From contig NZ_PGGO01000001.1 in assembly GCF_003010955.1 (NCBI RefSeq), positions 248,001 through 312,000 of the forward strand: DNA of 64,000 nucleotides, given 5' to 3'. Shown in pieces: positions 44,312 to 53,321 of the stretch; the stretch's first letter is position 1, and every line of letters starts with the position of its first letter. Origin of the DNA: Phyllobacterium brassicacearum (GTDB taxonomy: Bacteria > Pseudomonadota > Alphaproteobacteria > Rhizobiales > Rhizobiaceae). The position numbers and the translations under genes are program-made. The notes under the pieces are model-generated. The model had not been told where the DNA came from. It did not search any database and saw only the letters and a program-made list of their open reading frames with translations.

Positions 44312-44791
44312 ATGGAAGATTCTTTCATGTCGGCAGGACTAGACCGAATTGATCTAAAAATGCTGCGCCTGCTCCAGAAAAACGGCCGGTTGACCAACGC
44401 TGAACTGGCGTCCCTCGCCGACGTTAGTCCCGCGACTTGCCATCGCCGCACTCAGCGCCTGTTCGACGACGGTTACATCAAAACTGTCCGGGCAATGGTG
44501 CAACCGCAAATGGTGGACCGGGCAGCGTTGGTGATGGTTGGTGTGGTCCTGGACCGCTCGACGCCGGAAAGCTTTGCCCAGTTCGAACAAGCGGTCTCCA
44601 AGCTCAGTTTCATCCTCGATTGCAATCTGGTTGCTGGAGATTTCGACTATTTCCTGAAGATCAGGGTCCGAGACATGGCGGACTTCAATCGCATTCATGG
44701 CAGCCAGCTCATTGCTCTGCCGGGCGTACGTCAGACCAGAACCTTTTTCGTCATGAAAGAGGTCGTTGACAACGCGCCACTTGATTTCTGA
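44312..44791 (+). CDS. acdR: Lrp/AsnC-family regulator of ACC deaminase
   Basis: A 159-residue leucine-responsive-type regulator. The N-terminal helix-turn-helix is IDLKMLRLLQKNGRLTNAELASLADVSPATCHRRTQRL and the RAM domain follows (..FILDCNLVAGDFDYFLKIRVRD). AcdR activates acdS in response to ACC or leucine in Pseudomonas and rhizobia. ATG at 44312; an alternative ATG is in frame at 44327. It is divergent from acdS. Confidence 0.9.
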   Translation: MEDSFMSAGLDRIDLKMLRLLQKNGRLTNAELASLADVSPATCHRRTQRLFDDGYIKTVRAMVQPQMVDRAALVMVGVVLDRSTPESFAQFEQAVSKLSFILDCNLVAGDFDYFLKIRVRDMADFNRIHGSQLIALPGVRQTRTFFVMKEVVDNAPLDF

Positions 44792-44836
44792 TCATAATTC
44801 GTTCCGTCTAGCGCGCTATTATCAGGGTGGAGAACC

Positions 44837-46225
44837 CTAACGCACCGGGATGCGCGGTTCTCCAAGATCCCAGTAGAGACCCGCCATGATCGCCAATCCT
44901 TCCCGAGCAATTTCCGAGGGCTGATGCTCGTTCGGCGCATGCTGTGAACAGCCTGGATAGGAATGTGGCACCCAAATTGTGCGCATTCCTAGAATATCGG
45001 AGAATGCATCGTTCGGCAGCGATCCGCCGAGATTGGGGAGAAGCGCAGGTTTCTTTCCGGTGGTTTGGGCTATCGAGGCGATGGCCCAATTCACCCATGG
45101 ATCTTCCGGATCAAGGCGTGTGGCGTTGAATATTTCATCGCGTGACAGGCCGGTTTCTACCATGGCGAAGCCATGCCGATCGAGGTGGCGGCGTACAGCT
45201 GGAAGCACGGCGTGCGGATCAACACCGACAACGAAACGCAGCTGCAATCGAGCCCAGGCTCGTGGCGGAATGGCGTTCACGGGGGTTTTCGGGTTGCCGG
45301 TCTCGTAAGCGAGCACTTCCAGTGAGCACCAGCCGAAGACACGTTCGGCAGTTGTCAGGCCAGGCTCGCCCCACCAAGGTTCGATTGCCGGACCACCAGG
45401 CCCACCGTCAATCTCGCAATCGGCAAGCGCATTGCGCACTGACTGCGGAATTTCGTCCGGCACCAATTCCGGCACACGGATTTGCCCTGTCGGTCCGACA
45501 AGGCATGCAATGGCGTGGGCGAGCTGAATGGCCGGATTTGACAGTGCTCCTCCCCAATTGCCGGAATGGTGACCGCCCTCGCGCGCATCAATCCAAAGAT
45601 CAAACGTCACCCCGCCCCGGGATCCGAGAAACACGGTCGGCCGCTCAGCACGAAGTCGCGGTCCGTCGGAAGCGATCAAGAGATCGGCAGACAGCCTCTC
45701 CCGATATTGTGTGCAAATTTCGCGCAGTCCGGGGGACCCTTGCTCCTCGCCCATCTCGACAAGATATTTGGCGTTGAAACCCAGCTTGCCGCGTGTTTCA
45801 AGGACGGCTTTGAGCCCTCCTATATTGATCGAATGCTGGCCCTTGTTGTCGGCGGTGCCCCGCCCGTACCATTTTCCTTCAACCTCGCTCATGCTCCACG
45901 GCGAAAGATTCGGCAACCAACCATCATCCAGGCCCCGGACGACATCTCCGTGGCCGTAACCCAAAACAGTTGGCAGCGCATCGTTTTCGATGCGCTGCGC
46001 AAGCAGAAATGGCGGTGTGACACCCCCGCAGCGAACAATTTCGGCCGAGAAGCCGAGCTCTTCCAACGCCGGTTTCATTTCGTCGGCAAGATAGGCCTGC
46101 AACGTGTCAGCCCGTTCTGGATTCTGGCTCTCCGTGGGCATTGCGACACGACGCGCCAGATCGTCACGAAAGGCGCCCGTATCGAAATAGCTTGTTGCGC
46201 GGGCAATTGCGGCTTCACGACTCAT
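44837..46225 (-). CDS. M20 family metallopeptidase
   Basis: A 462-residue zinc peptidase with the M20 plan: GYGHGDVV (metal-binding His), YGRGTADNKGQHSIN (metal Asp), VEMGEEQGSPG (catalytic/metal Glu pair), LIASDGPR (Asp) and the C-terminal SYPGCSQHAPNEH (His). A dimerisation domain lies in between (GHHSGNWGGALSNP). It likely hydrolyses imported dipeptides or acylated amino acids. The frame is open to 46522; ATG 46225 is the family start. It overlaps the dppF-like gene by 11 bases, so it is translationally coupled to the transporter. Confidence 0.87.
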   Translation of the reverse strand: MSREAAIARATSYFDTGAFRDDLARRVAMPTESQNPERADTLQAYLADEMKPALEELGFSAEIVRCGGVTPPFLLAQRIENDALPTVLGYGHGDVVRGLDDGWLPNLSPWSMSEVEGKWYGRGTADNKGQHSINIGGLKAVLETRGKLGFNAKYLVEMGEEQGSPGLREICTQYRERLSADLLIASDGPRLRAERPTVFLGSRGGVTFDLWIDAREGGHHSGNWGGALSNPAIQLAHAIACLVGPTGQIRVPELVPDEIPQSVRNALADCEIDGGPGGPAIEPWWGEPGLTTAERVFGWCSLEVLAYETGNPKTPVNAIPPRAWARLQLRFVVGVDPHAVLPAVRRHLDRHGFAMVETGLSRDEIFNATRLDPEDPWVNWAIASIAQTTGKKPALLPNLGGSLPNDAFSDILGMRTIWVPHSYPGCSQHAPNEHQPSEIAREGLAIMAGLYWDLGEPRIPVR

Positions 46226-47204
46226 AAGCAGACGTTCCTTCTGGTCCGGTATTAAACGATTCAAGATGACAGGCGGCACGAACCTGTCCATTGCCGGCAA
46301 GTTGTGGTTCCACGCATTTGCAGGCGTCGAAAGCCGACGGGCAACGAGGATGGAAAACGCAGCCAGAGGGCGGATTGAGCGGGTCCGGGAAAGCAAGACC
46401 GAGGCCTGTTTCCGGAATACCAAGCCCCGGCACAGGTGTGAGAATGGAAGATAGTAGCGCGCGCGTATAGGGATGGCGCGGATTAGCAAACATCGCAGAT
46501 GTTTCGGCAAGCTCCACGACACGACCGAGATACATCACCGCGACACGGGTCGCGATGTGCTCAACCACACCCAGATTGTGGCTGATGAAAACATAGGTCA
46601 GGCCAAATTCGTTGCGAAGCTCAAGCAACAGATTGAGGATCTGCGATTGCACCGAAACATCAAGTGCCGAGGTGGGCTCGTCGCAAACAATGATCTCGGG
46701 CTTCATGATGAGAGCACGGGCGATCGCGACGCGCTGGCGTTGGCCACCTGACAGCTCTCTCGGGTGGCGGTCTGCGAAACGGGCGGGCAGCCCGACAAGA
46801 TCCATGATCTTCAACGCTTCCCGCCTGCGGTCGGCGGATGAGCCGATGCCATGCACATCGAGCGGAAAAGCCACGATCGAAGCGATTGTGCGACGGGGAT
46901 TGAGTGAGGAATACGGGTCCTGAAAGACCGGCTGCACTTGGCGCGCCAAATCACGCCGTTTAAGCGTGCGCAGATCCCGACCGTCGAAACGAATGGTTCC
47001 AGAGGTCGGCGGCAACAGACCGAGCAGAATGCGGGCAAGGGTCGACTTGCCACAACCCGATTCACCCACAATGCCGAGGACCTCTCCCTTCTCAAGCGTC
47101 AAGTCAATTCCGTTGACGGCATGCAGTTTGCGTTTTCTGCGGAACATCCCGGCGCTTACTTCGAACGAGCGTGTGACATCATGGGCTTCGATGAGAGCGG
47201 TCAT
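46215..47204 (-). CDS. oligopeptide/dipeptide ABC transporter ATP-binding protein (DppF-type)
   Basis: A 329-residue ATPase with Walker A GESGCGKST, LSGGQRQR signature, Walker B IIVCDEPTSALD and the C-terminal oligopeptide-type extension ending in the GCVFHPRCPSAFDAC cysteine motif, seen in DppD/DppF-type proteins. It is the second of two ATPases; the start overlaps the first by four bases. It energises peptide import. Confidence 0.93.
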   Translation of the reverse strand: MTALIEAHDVTRSFEVSAGMFRRKRKLHAVNGIDLTLEKGEVLGIVGESGCGKSTLARILLGLLPPTSGTIRFDGRDLRTLKRRDLARQVQPVFQDPYSSLNPRRTIASIVAFPLDVHGIGSSADRRREALKIMDLVGLPARFADRHPRELSGGQRQRVAIARALIMKPEIIVCDEPTSALDVSVQSQILNLLLELRNEFGLTYVFISHNLGVVEHIATRVAVMYLGRVVELAETSAMFANPRHPYTRALLSSILTPVPGLGIPETGLGLAFPDPLNPPSGCVFHPRCPSAFDACKCVEPQLAGNGQVRAACHLESFNTGPEGTSAYES

Positions 47205-48169
47205 GCGTCCTCCAGAATACAGCGCCAGGAATGATGCGGAACCTGTCTGGGCGGTGGAGGTTCACGGCATTGCGCCTCGGCGTGAGCGCAGCGATCGCGA
47301 AAGGTACAACCGGTGATTTCACCGATGAGCGACGGCACGACGCCGGGAATAACACCAAGCTTTCTGCCCGGTGTCGTCTTGCCCGGAAGGGGAATACAGT
47401 CGATCAGGCCGCGTGTATAGGGATGTCGCGGATCGCTGAAGATATCGGTTGCCCGCCCCTGCTCTACGATCTCGCCGGCATACATGACCGCAACCTGATC
47501 TGCTATACGCGCCACGACACCCAGATCATGCGTGATAAGAATAATCGCTATGCCCAATTCCTCGCGAAGCTCTGCTAGAAGACGCAGGATTTGTGCCTGA
47601 ATGGTCACGTCGAGCGCTGTCGTCGGTTCGTCGGCGATCAGCAGTTCCGGCCCACACATCAGCGCCATGGCGATCATGACGCGCTGACGCAACCCACCGG
47701 AAAGCTGATGGGGATATTGACCAAACCTCTCATCAGCCGCAGCAATGCCAACCTTGTTGAGAAGGAAAACTGCTCGATCGCGCGCCTCGGCGATACCTGC
47801 GCTCTTGTGGCGCCGATACCCTTCCATCAGCTGATCACCGATCGTATAGGCCGGATTGAGCGCCGTCATGGGCTCCTGAAAAATCATGGCCATTCGATTG
47901 CCGCGCAGCACGTTGAACTGGTCCGCCTTCTTGCTCGTCAGGTCCTCCCCGGCGAATACCAGTTGGCGTGCACTGCGCTTTGCACCTTTGGGAAGCAGGT
48001 CCATAATGGCGAGAGAGGTCATCGACTTTCCGCAACCGGATTCGCCAACCAGACAGAGCGTCTCGCCGCGTTTGACGGAAAACGAGATGTTGCGCACGGT
48101 GTGCAATGTACCATTGCCGGTCTTGATATCGACCGACAGGCCCTCGACCTCAAGCAAAGTGTCTGCCAT
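47201..48169 (-). CDS. oligopeptide/dipeptide ABC transporter ATP-binding protein (DppD-type)
   Basis: A 322-residue ATPase with Walker A GESGCGKSM, LSGGLRQR signature (one Q replaced by L, GLRQR, a common DppD form), Walker B LLIADEPTTALD and the C-terminal GCTFRDRCAHAEAQC cysteine motif. It pairs with the 46215 gene. Overlaps it by four bases (ATGA). Confidence 0.92.
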   Translation of the reverse strand: MADTLLEVEGLSVDIKTGNGTLHTVRNISFSVKRGETLCLVGESGCGKSMTSLAIMDLLPKGAKRSARQLVFAGEDLTSKKADQFNVLRGNRMAMIFQEPMTALNPAYTIGDQLMEGYRRHKSAGIAEARDRAVFLLNKVGIAAADERFGQYPHQLSGGLRQRVMIAMALMCGPELLIADEPTTALDVTIQAQILRLLAELREELGIAIILITHDLGVVARIADQVAVMYAGEIVEQGRATDIFSDPRHPYTRGLIDCIPLPGKTTPGRKLGVIPGVVPSLIGEITGCTFRDRCAHAEAQCREPPPPRQVPHHSWRCILEDA

Positions 48170-48170
48170 G

Positions 48171-49064
48171 TCAGCGACCCTCCGGGGCGAAAATATCCCT
48201 CAGCCCGTCGCCAGCCAGATTGATCGCCAGGACAAGCAGCGCCAGCATGGTGCCGGGGATAGCGATCAGCCAGAAAGAGAAGAACATATAGCTCTTCGCC
48301 TCTGAGATCATGAGCCCCCAGGATGGCAAGGGCGGCTGGACGCCGAGACCGAGAAACGACAGAGAGGCTTCCAGAAGAATGGCGCTGGCGGCTTCCAGCG
48401 TTGCCACCACAATTAGTTGCGGCAGGACATTGGGCAGGATTTCACCAAGTATAATACGCGAAGTCGAGGCGCCGACAGCTTCGGCGGCCGCCACGTAATC
48501 AAGCGATCTGGCTTGTTGGGTTGCGCTGCGCATGACAACCGCAAAACGATCCCACTTGAGAAAGCCGAGCACGAGAATGATCACCGGCAGGGATCCTCCC
48601 ACGATGGCGACCACAGCGAGAGCCACCAGCATGACCGGCATCGCAAGCCGCGTCGTGACGAGAAAGGTAACCGCAAGATCGGCCTTGCCACCAAAATACC
48701 CGGCCACAAGGCCGAGCGCTGTACCTATAATGCCGGATATCACCATGACGGAAAGGCCGATCAACAGAGATATGCGCGCGCCATAGAGCAGGCGCGAGAA
48801 ATAATCGCGACCGAGATTGTCCGTCCCGAGAATATGCTCGAATGAACCTTTGCCGTACCAGAAAGGCGGCACCATGCGACGTGCCAGATCTTGCGTATAA
48901 GGATCGTGTGTGGCCAGTAATGGCGCCAGCAACGCAACGACTATGATGACAAGCAGAAGTCCGCCACCCAAGACAAAGCTCTTCTGACCGAACATGCGCC
49001 GCCGAAGCCGCGCCCCTGCGGCCGGCTCCATAATTGTCTGGAGAGACAGTGCAGCGTCGACCAT
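48171..49064 (-). CDS. peptide ABC transporter permease (DppC-type)
   Basis: A 297-residue permease with a cytoplasmic N-terminus (ARLRRRMFGQKSFVLGGGLLLVIIVVALLAPLLA) and DppC blocks HILGTDNLGRDYFSRLLYGARISLLIGL, with the EAA loop AAAEAVGASTSRIILGEILPNVLP. Its stop is one base before the DppD start. Partner of the DppB permease. Confidence 0.92.
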   Translation of the reverse strand: MVDAALSLQTIMEPAAGARLRRRMFGQKSFVLGGGLLLVIIVVALLAPLLATHDPYTQDLARRMVPPFWYGKGSFEHILGTDNLGRDYFSRLLYGARISLLIGLSVMVISGIIGTALGLVAGYFGGKADLAVTFLVTTRLAMPVMLVALAVVAIVGGSLPVIILVLGFLKWDRFAVVMRSATQQARSLDYVAAAEAVGASTSRIILGEILPNVLPQLIVVATLEAASAILLEASLSFLGLGVQPPLPSWGLMISEAKSYMFFSFWLIAIPGTMLALLVLAINLAGDGLRDIFAPEGR

Positions 49065-49065
49065 C

Positions 49066-49983
49066 TTAGGAGATCCTCAACCGCGGATTGAGCCAGGCAT
49101 TGGCGATGTCGCCCAGCAGCGTCAGCAGCACGTAAAGCACAGAGAGAAGCATGACGACCGCCTGAATAACCGGGAAGTCCTTATGCGTGATGCTTTGATA
49201 GGCAAGAAAGCCCAGTCCATCGAGAGCAAAGATGGTCTCGATCACCACAGAACCGCCGAGGAGATAACCAAGTTGGACCGCCGTCAGTGCCACGACCGGC
49301 ATCACGGCGTTGCGCAGTGCATGCTTGAAAATGACGATATGAGCGGGAAGGCCCTTGGCGCGCGCCGTGCGTATGTAGTCGGCGGAGAGCACGTCGATCA
49401 TGCCTGCCCGCACGAGACGCATGAAGGCCGGTGCAACGTAGTAGCCGAGCGCAATCACCGGCATGATATAATGGGCCCACGTGGCGCTCCCTGAAACGGG
49501 CAGCCAACGCAATGTGATCGAAAAGAGCACAATGAGGACAAGGGCAAAGAAGAAATTCGGCAGTGCCTGTCCAACCACAGCGACGGACAGCGCCAAACGG
49601 TCGATCCAACTGTTGGCGAAGACAGCGGCAAGGATACCGAGCGGTATGGAAATCACAAGCGCGAACGCGAGAGAAAGGACGCCGAGCAGAAGGGTCACCG
49701 GGAGCTTGGCCCAAACCAGCGACAGTACGTCGCTCTTGAAGAAGATCGATTGGCCGAAATCGCCGTTGAATATCTGCAGGAGCCAGACCCAGTACTGAAC
49801 AATCAGGGGCCGGTCGAGGCCATGTAGCTGGCGGGCGGCAGCGATATCGATATCGCGTGCACCCTCCCCCGCGATAGCGATTGCGATGTCTCCGGAGATG
49901 CGCAGGAGAAAGAACGCTATTGCCGACACGGCCAGCGAAACAAGAATGGCCAGGCCCAATCTTTTCAGGATGAAAAACGTCAT
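49066..49983 (-). CDS. peptide ABC transporter permease (DppB-type)
   Basis: A 305-residue permease: FILKRLGLAILVSLAVSAIAFFLLRISGD, DRPLIVQYWVWLLQIFNGDFGQS, and the EAA loop YIRTARAKGLPAHIVIFKHALRNAVMPVV. It forms the channel with DppC-type. Its ATG at 49983 lies about 70 bases after the stop of the binding-protein gene. Confidence 0.93.
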   Translation of the reverse strand: MTFFILKRLGLAILVSLAVSAIAFFLLRISGDIAIAIAGEGARDIDIAAARQLHGLDRPLIVQYWVWLLQIFNGDFGQSIFFKSDVLSLVWAKLPVTLLLGVLSLAFALVISIPLGILAAVFANSWIDRLALSVAVVGQALPNFFFALVLIVLFSITLRWLPVSGSATWAHYIMPVIALGYYVAPAFMRLVRAGMIDVLSADYIRTARAKGLPAHIVIFKHALRNAVMPVVALTAVQLGYLLGGSVVIETIFALDGLGFLAYQSITHKDFPVIQAVVMLLSVLYVLLTLLGDIANAWLNPRLRIS

Positions 49984-50052
49984 GCGCTATTCCCTTTCAA
50001 GATGTAAAGGCGCGCTCCGTTCCCAGAAATTGGAAACGGAGCGCTAATGCAG

Positions 50053-51573
50053 CTATTTCCAGGTCATTTCCCAGAAACGGGGCATCTCGTCCGGATAGGC
50101 TTTGAAGTTCAAATCGGCTGTCGCGACATAGTAGACCGGCAGCGAATATAGAGGCACAGCGTAGGCGTGCTCGGCAATGAGCTTGAGCGCATCGTGATAG
50201 GCGGCCTTGCGATCTTCTGGAAGCATTGTCGTGTCACCTTTCTTGAGAAGGTCCCGCACCTCCGAATCACGTGAGATATCGTCTTTCTCATACCCGAAAT
50301 AGACCGGCGTTGCAGCCGACACATCGTTGACGGAGAACGAACCCCAGGTTTGGTGGGTTAGCATTGCCTTGTTCGAGCGGATGAGATCCCGCATGGCAGC
50401 ATATTGAAGAAACTGCAGATTGGCATTGATACCGACAGCTTTGAGGTAACCAATAATGGCCTCAGTCTGATTGCGTTCACGGTAGGCAACCAGATCGAGT
50501 TCAAGACCGTTGGCATATCCTGCCTCTGCAAGCAGCGCTTTGGCTTTGTCAGGATTATATTCGTATCCCGGCGCGCCTTCATCGGTGCAGCCGAACTGTT
50601 TGGGGAAGCAGATCGTGTTGAGAACACGTGAACCTGCTCCAACGATCTCTTTGACCATGGTTTCGCGGTCGATGGCATAAATGATCGCCTTTCTCACACG
50701 CTCATCCTTAAGTGCTTTCGACGGCGTATTTTCTTGCGAATTCATTTGCATGAAGGCAATTCGCATGGTCTCGCCCGAAACCACCTGAAGGTTGGGTACT
50801 GCCTCGAGCTGCTCCGCCTGATCCTTTGGTACATACATGATAAAATCGACACCGTCCGAGAGCACTTCGGCCATCTGCGTCTGACGATCTGGAATGAAAC
50901 GTATCACGATCTTTTCGATCGGCCCCTGTTTCTTGGGAGAATCGGCAAAGTAGTCCGGGTTTTTTTCCAAAGTGATGGACTTGCCAACATCGTATTCGGT
51001 AACACGAAACGGCCCTGTCCCTACCGGCTTCGCATTCATTCCCTCTGGTCCGACCTTTTCGTAATATTCGTTGGGGTGAATAACCACAGGTCCGGAAAGA
51101 TATTCGATCGCTGCCGGAAAAACTTCCTTGGTGGTCAGGCGGACCTTGTACTTGTCGATCTTTTCGGCCTTCTCGATCCAAGCGACGTTTTGTTGCGTCG
51201 TTACACCATGTTTTGGGTCGGCAACGTAGTTGAGCGTGTAGACGACATCGTCAGCGTCGAACTCCTCGCCATTGTGGAATTTGATTCCGTGCTGCAGGTC
51301 AAATTCAATGGTGCGGTCATCGACCTGCTGCCAGGCACTCGCGAGTTCGCCCTTGTACTCGCCCGTTTCCGGGTTGCGATAGATCAGCGTATCCCAGACA
51401 TGCTGGCCGATGATCACACCAATGCGGACATTGTTGAAATAAGGGTCAACGCTTTCAGGTGCTTGATCATAGGCAAATCGGATACTGTTGTCCGGCTTTC
51501 CTGCGAAAGCACCACCGATATTAAACGCAGCAAGCGTGACAGCCGCTGCCAAGCCGAAAATAAACTTCTTCAT
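50053..51573 (-). CDS. peptide ABC transporter substrate-binding protein
   Basis: A 506-residue periplasmic binding protein of family 5 (DppA/OppA type), with signal peptide (KKFIFGLAAAVTLAAFNIGGAFAG), FNNVRIGVIIGQHVWDTLIYRNPETGEY and ..GVDFIMYVPKDQAEQLEAVPNLQVVSGETMRIAFMQMNS. ATG 51573 is chosen because the signal peptide starts there; the frame is open to 51690. It heads the operon dppA-B-C-D-F plus M20 peptidase. Confidence 0.92.
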   Translation of the reverse strand: MKKFIFGLAAAVTLAAFNIGGAFAGKPDNSIRFAYDQAPESVDPYFNNVRIGVIIGQHVWDTLIYRNPETGEYKGELASAWQQVDDRTIEFDLQHGIKFHNGEEFDADDVVYTLNYVADPKHGVTTQQNVAWIEKAEKIDKYKVRLTTKEVFPAAIEYLSGPVVIHPNEYYEKVGPEGMNAKPVGTGPFRVTEYDVGKSITLEKNPDYFADSPKKQGPIEKIVIRFIPDRQTQMAEVLSDGVDFIMYVPKDQAEQLEAVPNLQVVSGETMRIAFMQMNSQENTPSKALKDERVRKAIIYAIDRETMVKEIVGAGSRVLNTICFPKQFGCTDEGAPGYEYNPDKAKALLAEAGYANGLELDLVAYRERNQTEAIIGYLKAVGINANLQFLQYAAMRDLIRSNKAMLTHQTWGSFSVNDVSAATPVYFGYEKDDISRDSEVRDLLKKGDTTMLPEDRKAAYHDALKLIAEHAYAVPLYSLPVYYVATADLNFKAYPDEMPRFWEMTWK

Positions 51574-51668
51574 AGCCAGTAGTTCCCATTTATTGAAGCC
51601 GCAATACCACGGCAACCAAGCTGCTCGTTTTTTCGCCTGTTGTATTTTTCGCTCATTATTGAGGCAAC

Positions 51669-51723
51669 CATTGCCATGCTGCAATATCAATGTTTAGAAT
51701 AGGCCATTGCCATAGCGGCAATG
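51669..51723. promoter_or_regulatory. tandem LysR-type operator palindromes
   Basis: Two related palindromes lie between the divergent LysR and peptide-transporter genes: ATTGC-CATGCT-GCAAT (51669-51684) and CATTGCC-ATAGC-GGCAATG (51705-51723). Both are T-N11-A-like and 36 bases apart, as expected for a recognition and an activation site. Confidence 0.6.
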
Positions 51724-51738
51724 AGGCTCCTTTAAATC

Positions 51739-52641
51739 ATGCTACCCAACGCATTGAGATATTTCCTTGAAGTCGCGCGTATCGGTTCGGTCAACGGGGC
51801 ATCAGAGCGATTGCACGTTGCTGGCTCTGCCATCAGTCGACAAATTTCGGCGTTGGAAATGCAATTCGAAACGCCGCTATTCGAACGCAAACCGCGTGGC
51901 ATGGTCCTGACCCCTGCCGGCGAAAAGCTCGCAGACTACGCTCGTCGCGCCTTTCTGGATGCCGAGGATGTTGCAGCTGAGATACGAGGGAGAGTCGACA
52001 CACTCAGAGGAACGATCCGCATCGCAACCAGTGAGGGCTTAGCCAATGTTTTCATGTCCGAGATGGCATATTTCTTCCGGGAGAAATATCCGGAGGTGCG
52101 TTTCGACATCCACGTCGTGGCGCCACCCAATATCGCGCTGATGGTTCGCGAAGGCGAGGTCGACATCGGCATTGCTTTTGCTGTCGGCACACCAATTCCG
52201 GTTCATGTGGTCCGGCGCGTCCGTGTGACCACCGTGGCAATCATGCATCCAAACCATCCGCTCGCGGCACGCGATCATCTAACGATGGCGGACCTTGCGA
52301 ATTATCCTGTTGCACTTTCGACCCCCGACACCACACTGCGCCAAGTCATTGACATGCGCTGCGCCGCGGAAGGCGTTCTGCTCAACGTCGTCATGGTGTC
52401 CAGTCACAGTGCTGGCCTGATGCATTTCGCCCGGCAGGGTGGTGCCATTGCCTTTGCATCTCCAATTTCGGTACGGACATGGATTACCGATGGACTGCTT
52501 GTCGCCCGCCCATTCGTGGAGGACACGGCGTTCAACAGAAGTCTGGAAATCCAGACCATGGCGGCGCGTAAATTGCCACGCCTGGTCGACGATTTTTCAC
52601 GGTTTCTCGCCGATGAAATCGGCGGACAGATAGCCCTTTGA
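51739..52641 (+). CDS. LysR-type regulator of the peptide transporter operon
   Basis: A 300-residue regulator with N-terminal HTH (GSVNGASERLHVAGSAISRQISALEMQFETPLFERKPRGMVL) and a substrate-binding-like C-terminus. It is divergent from the peptide ABC operon, so it likely controls it in response to a peptide or amino acid. ATG 51739. A 314-base gap without a gene follows. Confidence 0.88.
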   Translation: MLPNALRYFLEVARIGSVNGASERLHVAGSAISRQISALEMQFETPLFERKPRGMVLTPAGEKLADYARRAFLDAEDVAAEIRGRVDTLRGTIRIATSEGLANVFMSEMAYFFREKYPEVRFDIHVVAPPNIALMVREGEVDIGIAFAVGTPIPVHVVRRVRVTTVAIMHPNHPLAARDHLTMADLANYPVALSTPDTTLRQVIDMRCAAEGVLLNVVMVSSHSAGLMHFARQGGAIAFASPISVRTWITDGLLVARPFVEDTAFNRSLEIQTMAARKLPRLVDDFSRFLADEIGGQIAL

Positions 52642-52942
52642 CTTTCCAACCAATGCAGTATCGCACGCGAAAGGGCGTTGTCACCTTGTTGGCAAAAGAA
52701 TGTATGGAAGCAGTGATCTGGGTTTTCAGGCGAGTGTTTCGGTCATGGTTTTCCACTCGGCCATGGCGCCGAGGCGATGCAATTGAATTTGAAATGCGGA
52801 CCGGCTTGTGCGGGGTGGGACGAAGAGATTGTGGACGGCAGAGAAGATCGAATCTGCATTGAAATGAGGTCGATTTGGGAGTGAAGGCGGCCGGCAAAGC
52901 AGCGCGCTCGGTCTCCCTTGCATGCCGCTAATCCGTGTGCTA
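52642..52942. other. non-coding gap without recognised feature
   Basis: No reading frame on either strand looks coding. A/T content is not unusual. I see no repeat, IS end or tRNA. It ends at the ArsR operator at 52943. Confidence 0.5.
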
Positions 52943-52968
52943 CATACTGAACCGAATGGTTCAGTATG
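52943..52968 (+). promoter_or_regulatory. perfect palindromic operator containing the ArsR start codon
   Basis: CATACTGAACC, centre GAAT, GGTTCAGTATG: 11-bp perfect arms. The ATG at 52956 lies at the centre, so a bound repressor would cover the start. There is no Shine-Dalgarno sequence before the ATG. Confidence 0.7.
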
Positions 52969-53321
52969 CGAAAGCCCGTCTCGATGCCTCGTTCGCCGCG
53001 CTCTCGGACGCCACCCGACGCGGCGTTCTGGAGCAGCTCGGACGTGCAGACGCTTCGATCACGGACCTTGCCGAGAAGTTTCACATGACCCTTACAGGCA
53101 TGAAGAAGCATGTCGGCGTCTTGGAGCAGGCGGGGCTCGTCACCACGGAGAAGGTCGGGCGCGTGCGGACCTGCAAGCTCGGCCTACGCGGACTGGAGGA
53201 AGAGGCGGCATGGATAGAGAGGTACCGCCAGGTCTGGGACGCACGCTTCGACGAGTTGGACAAGATTGTTGAGGAACTGAAACGGAAGGAGAAGGTCGAT
53301 GGACGCAAGAAGAGAGAGTGA
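52956..53321 (+). CDS. ArsR-family winged-helix repressor
   Basis: A 121-residue repressor: SFAALSDATRRGVLEQLGRADASITDLAEKFHMTLTGMKKHVGVLEQAGLVTTEKVGRVRTCKLG, ending in a basic EELKRKEKVDGRKKRE tail. Start ATG 52956 lies inside a palindromic operator, which suggests leaderless translation and autorepression. The ATG at 52935 is farther but out of the operator; it cannot be excluded. Overlaps the SRPBCC gene by 23 bases. Confidence 0.83.
   Translation: MVQYAKARLDASFAALSDATRRGVLEQLGRADASITDLAEKFHMTLTGMKKHVGVLEQAGLVTTEKVGRVRTCKLGLRGLEEEAAWIERYRQVWDARFDELDKIVEELKRKEKVDGRKKRE

Noticed and set aside
52642-52942. Remnant of a transposase or recombinase in the minus-strand frames
   Set aside because: Short frames gave no conserved motif; similarity is only in low-complexity stretches.
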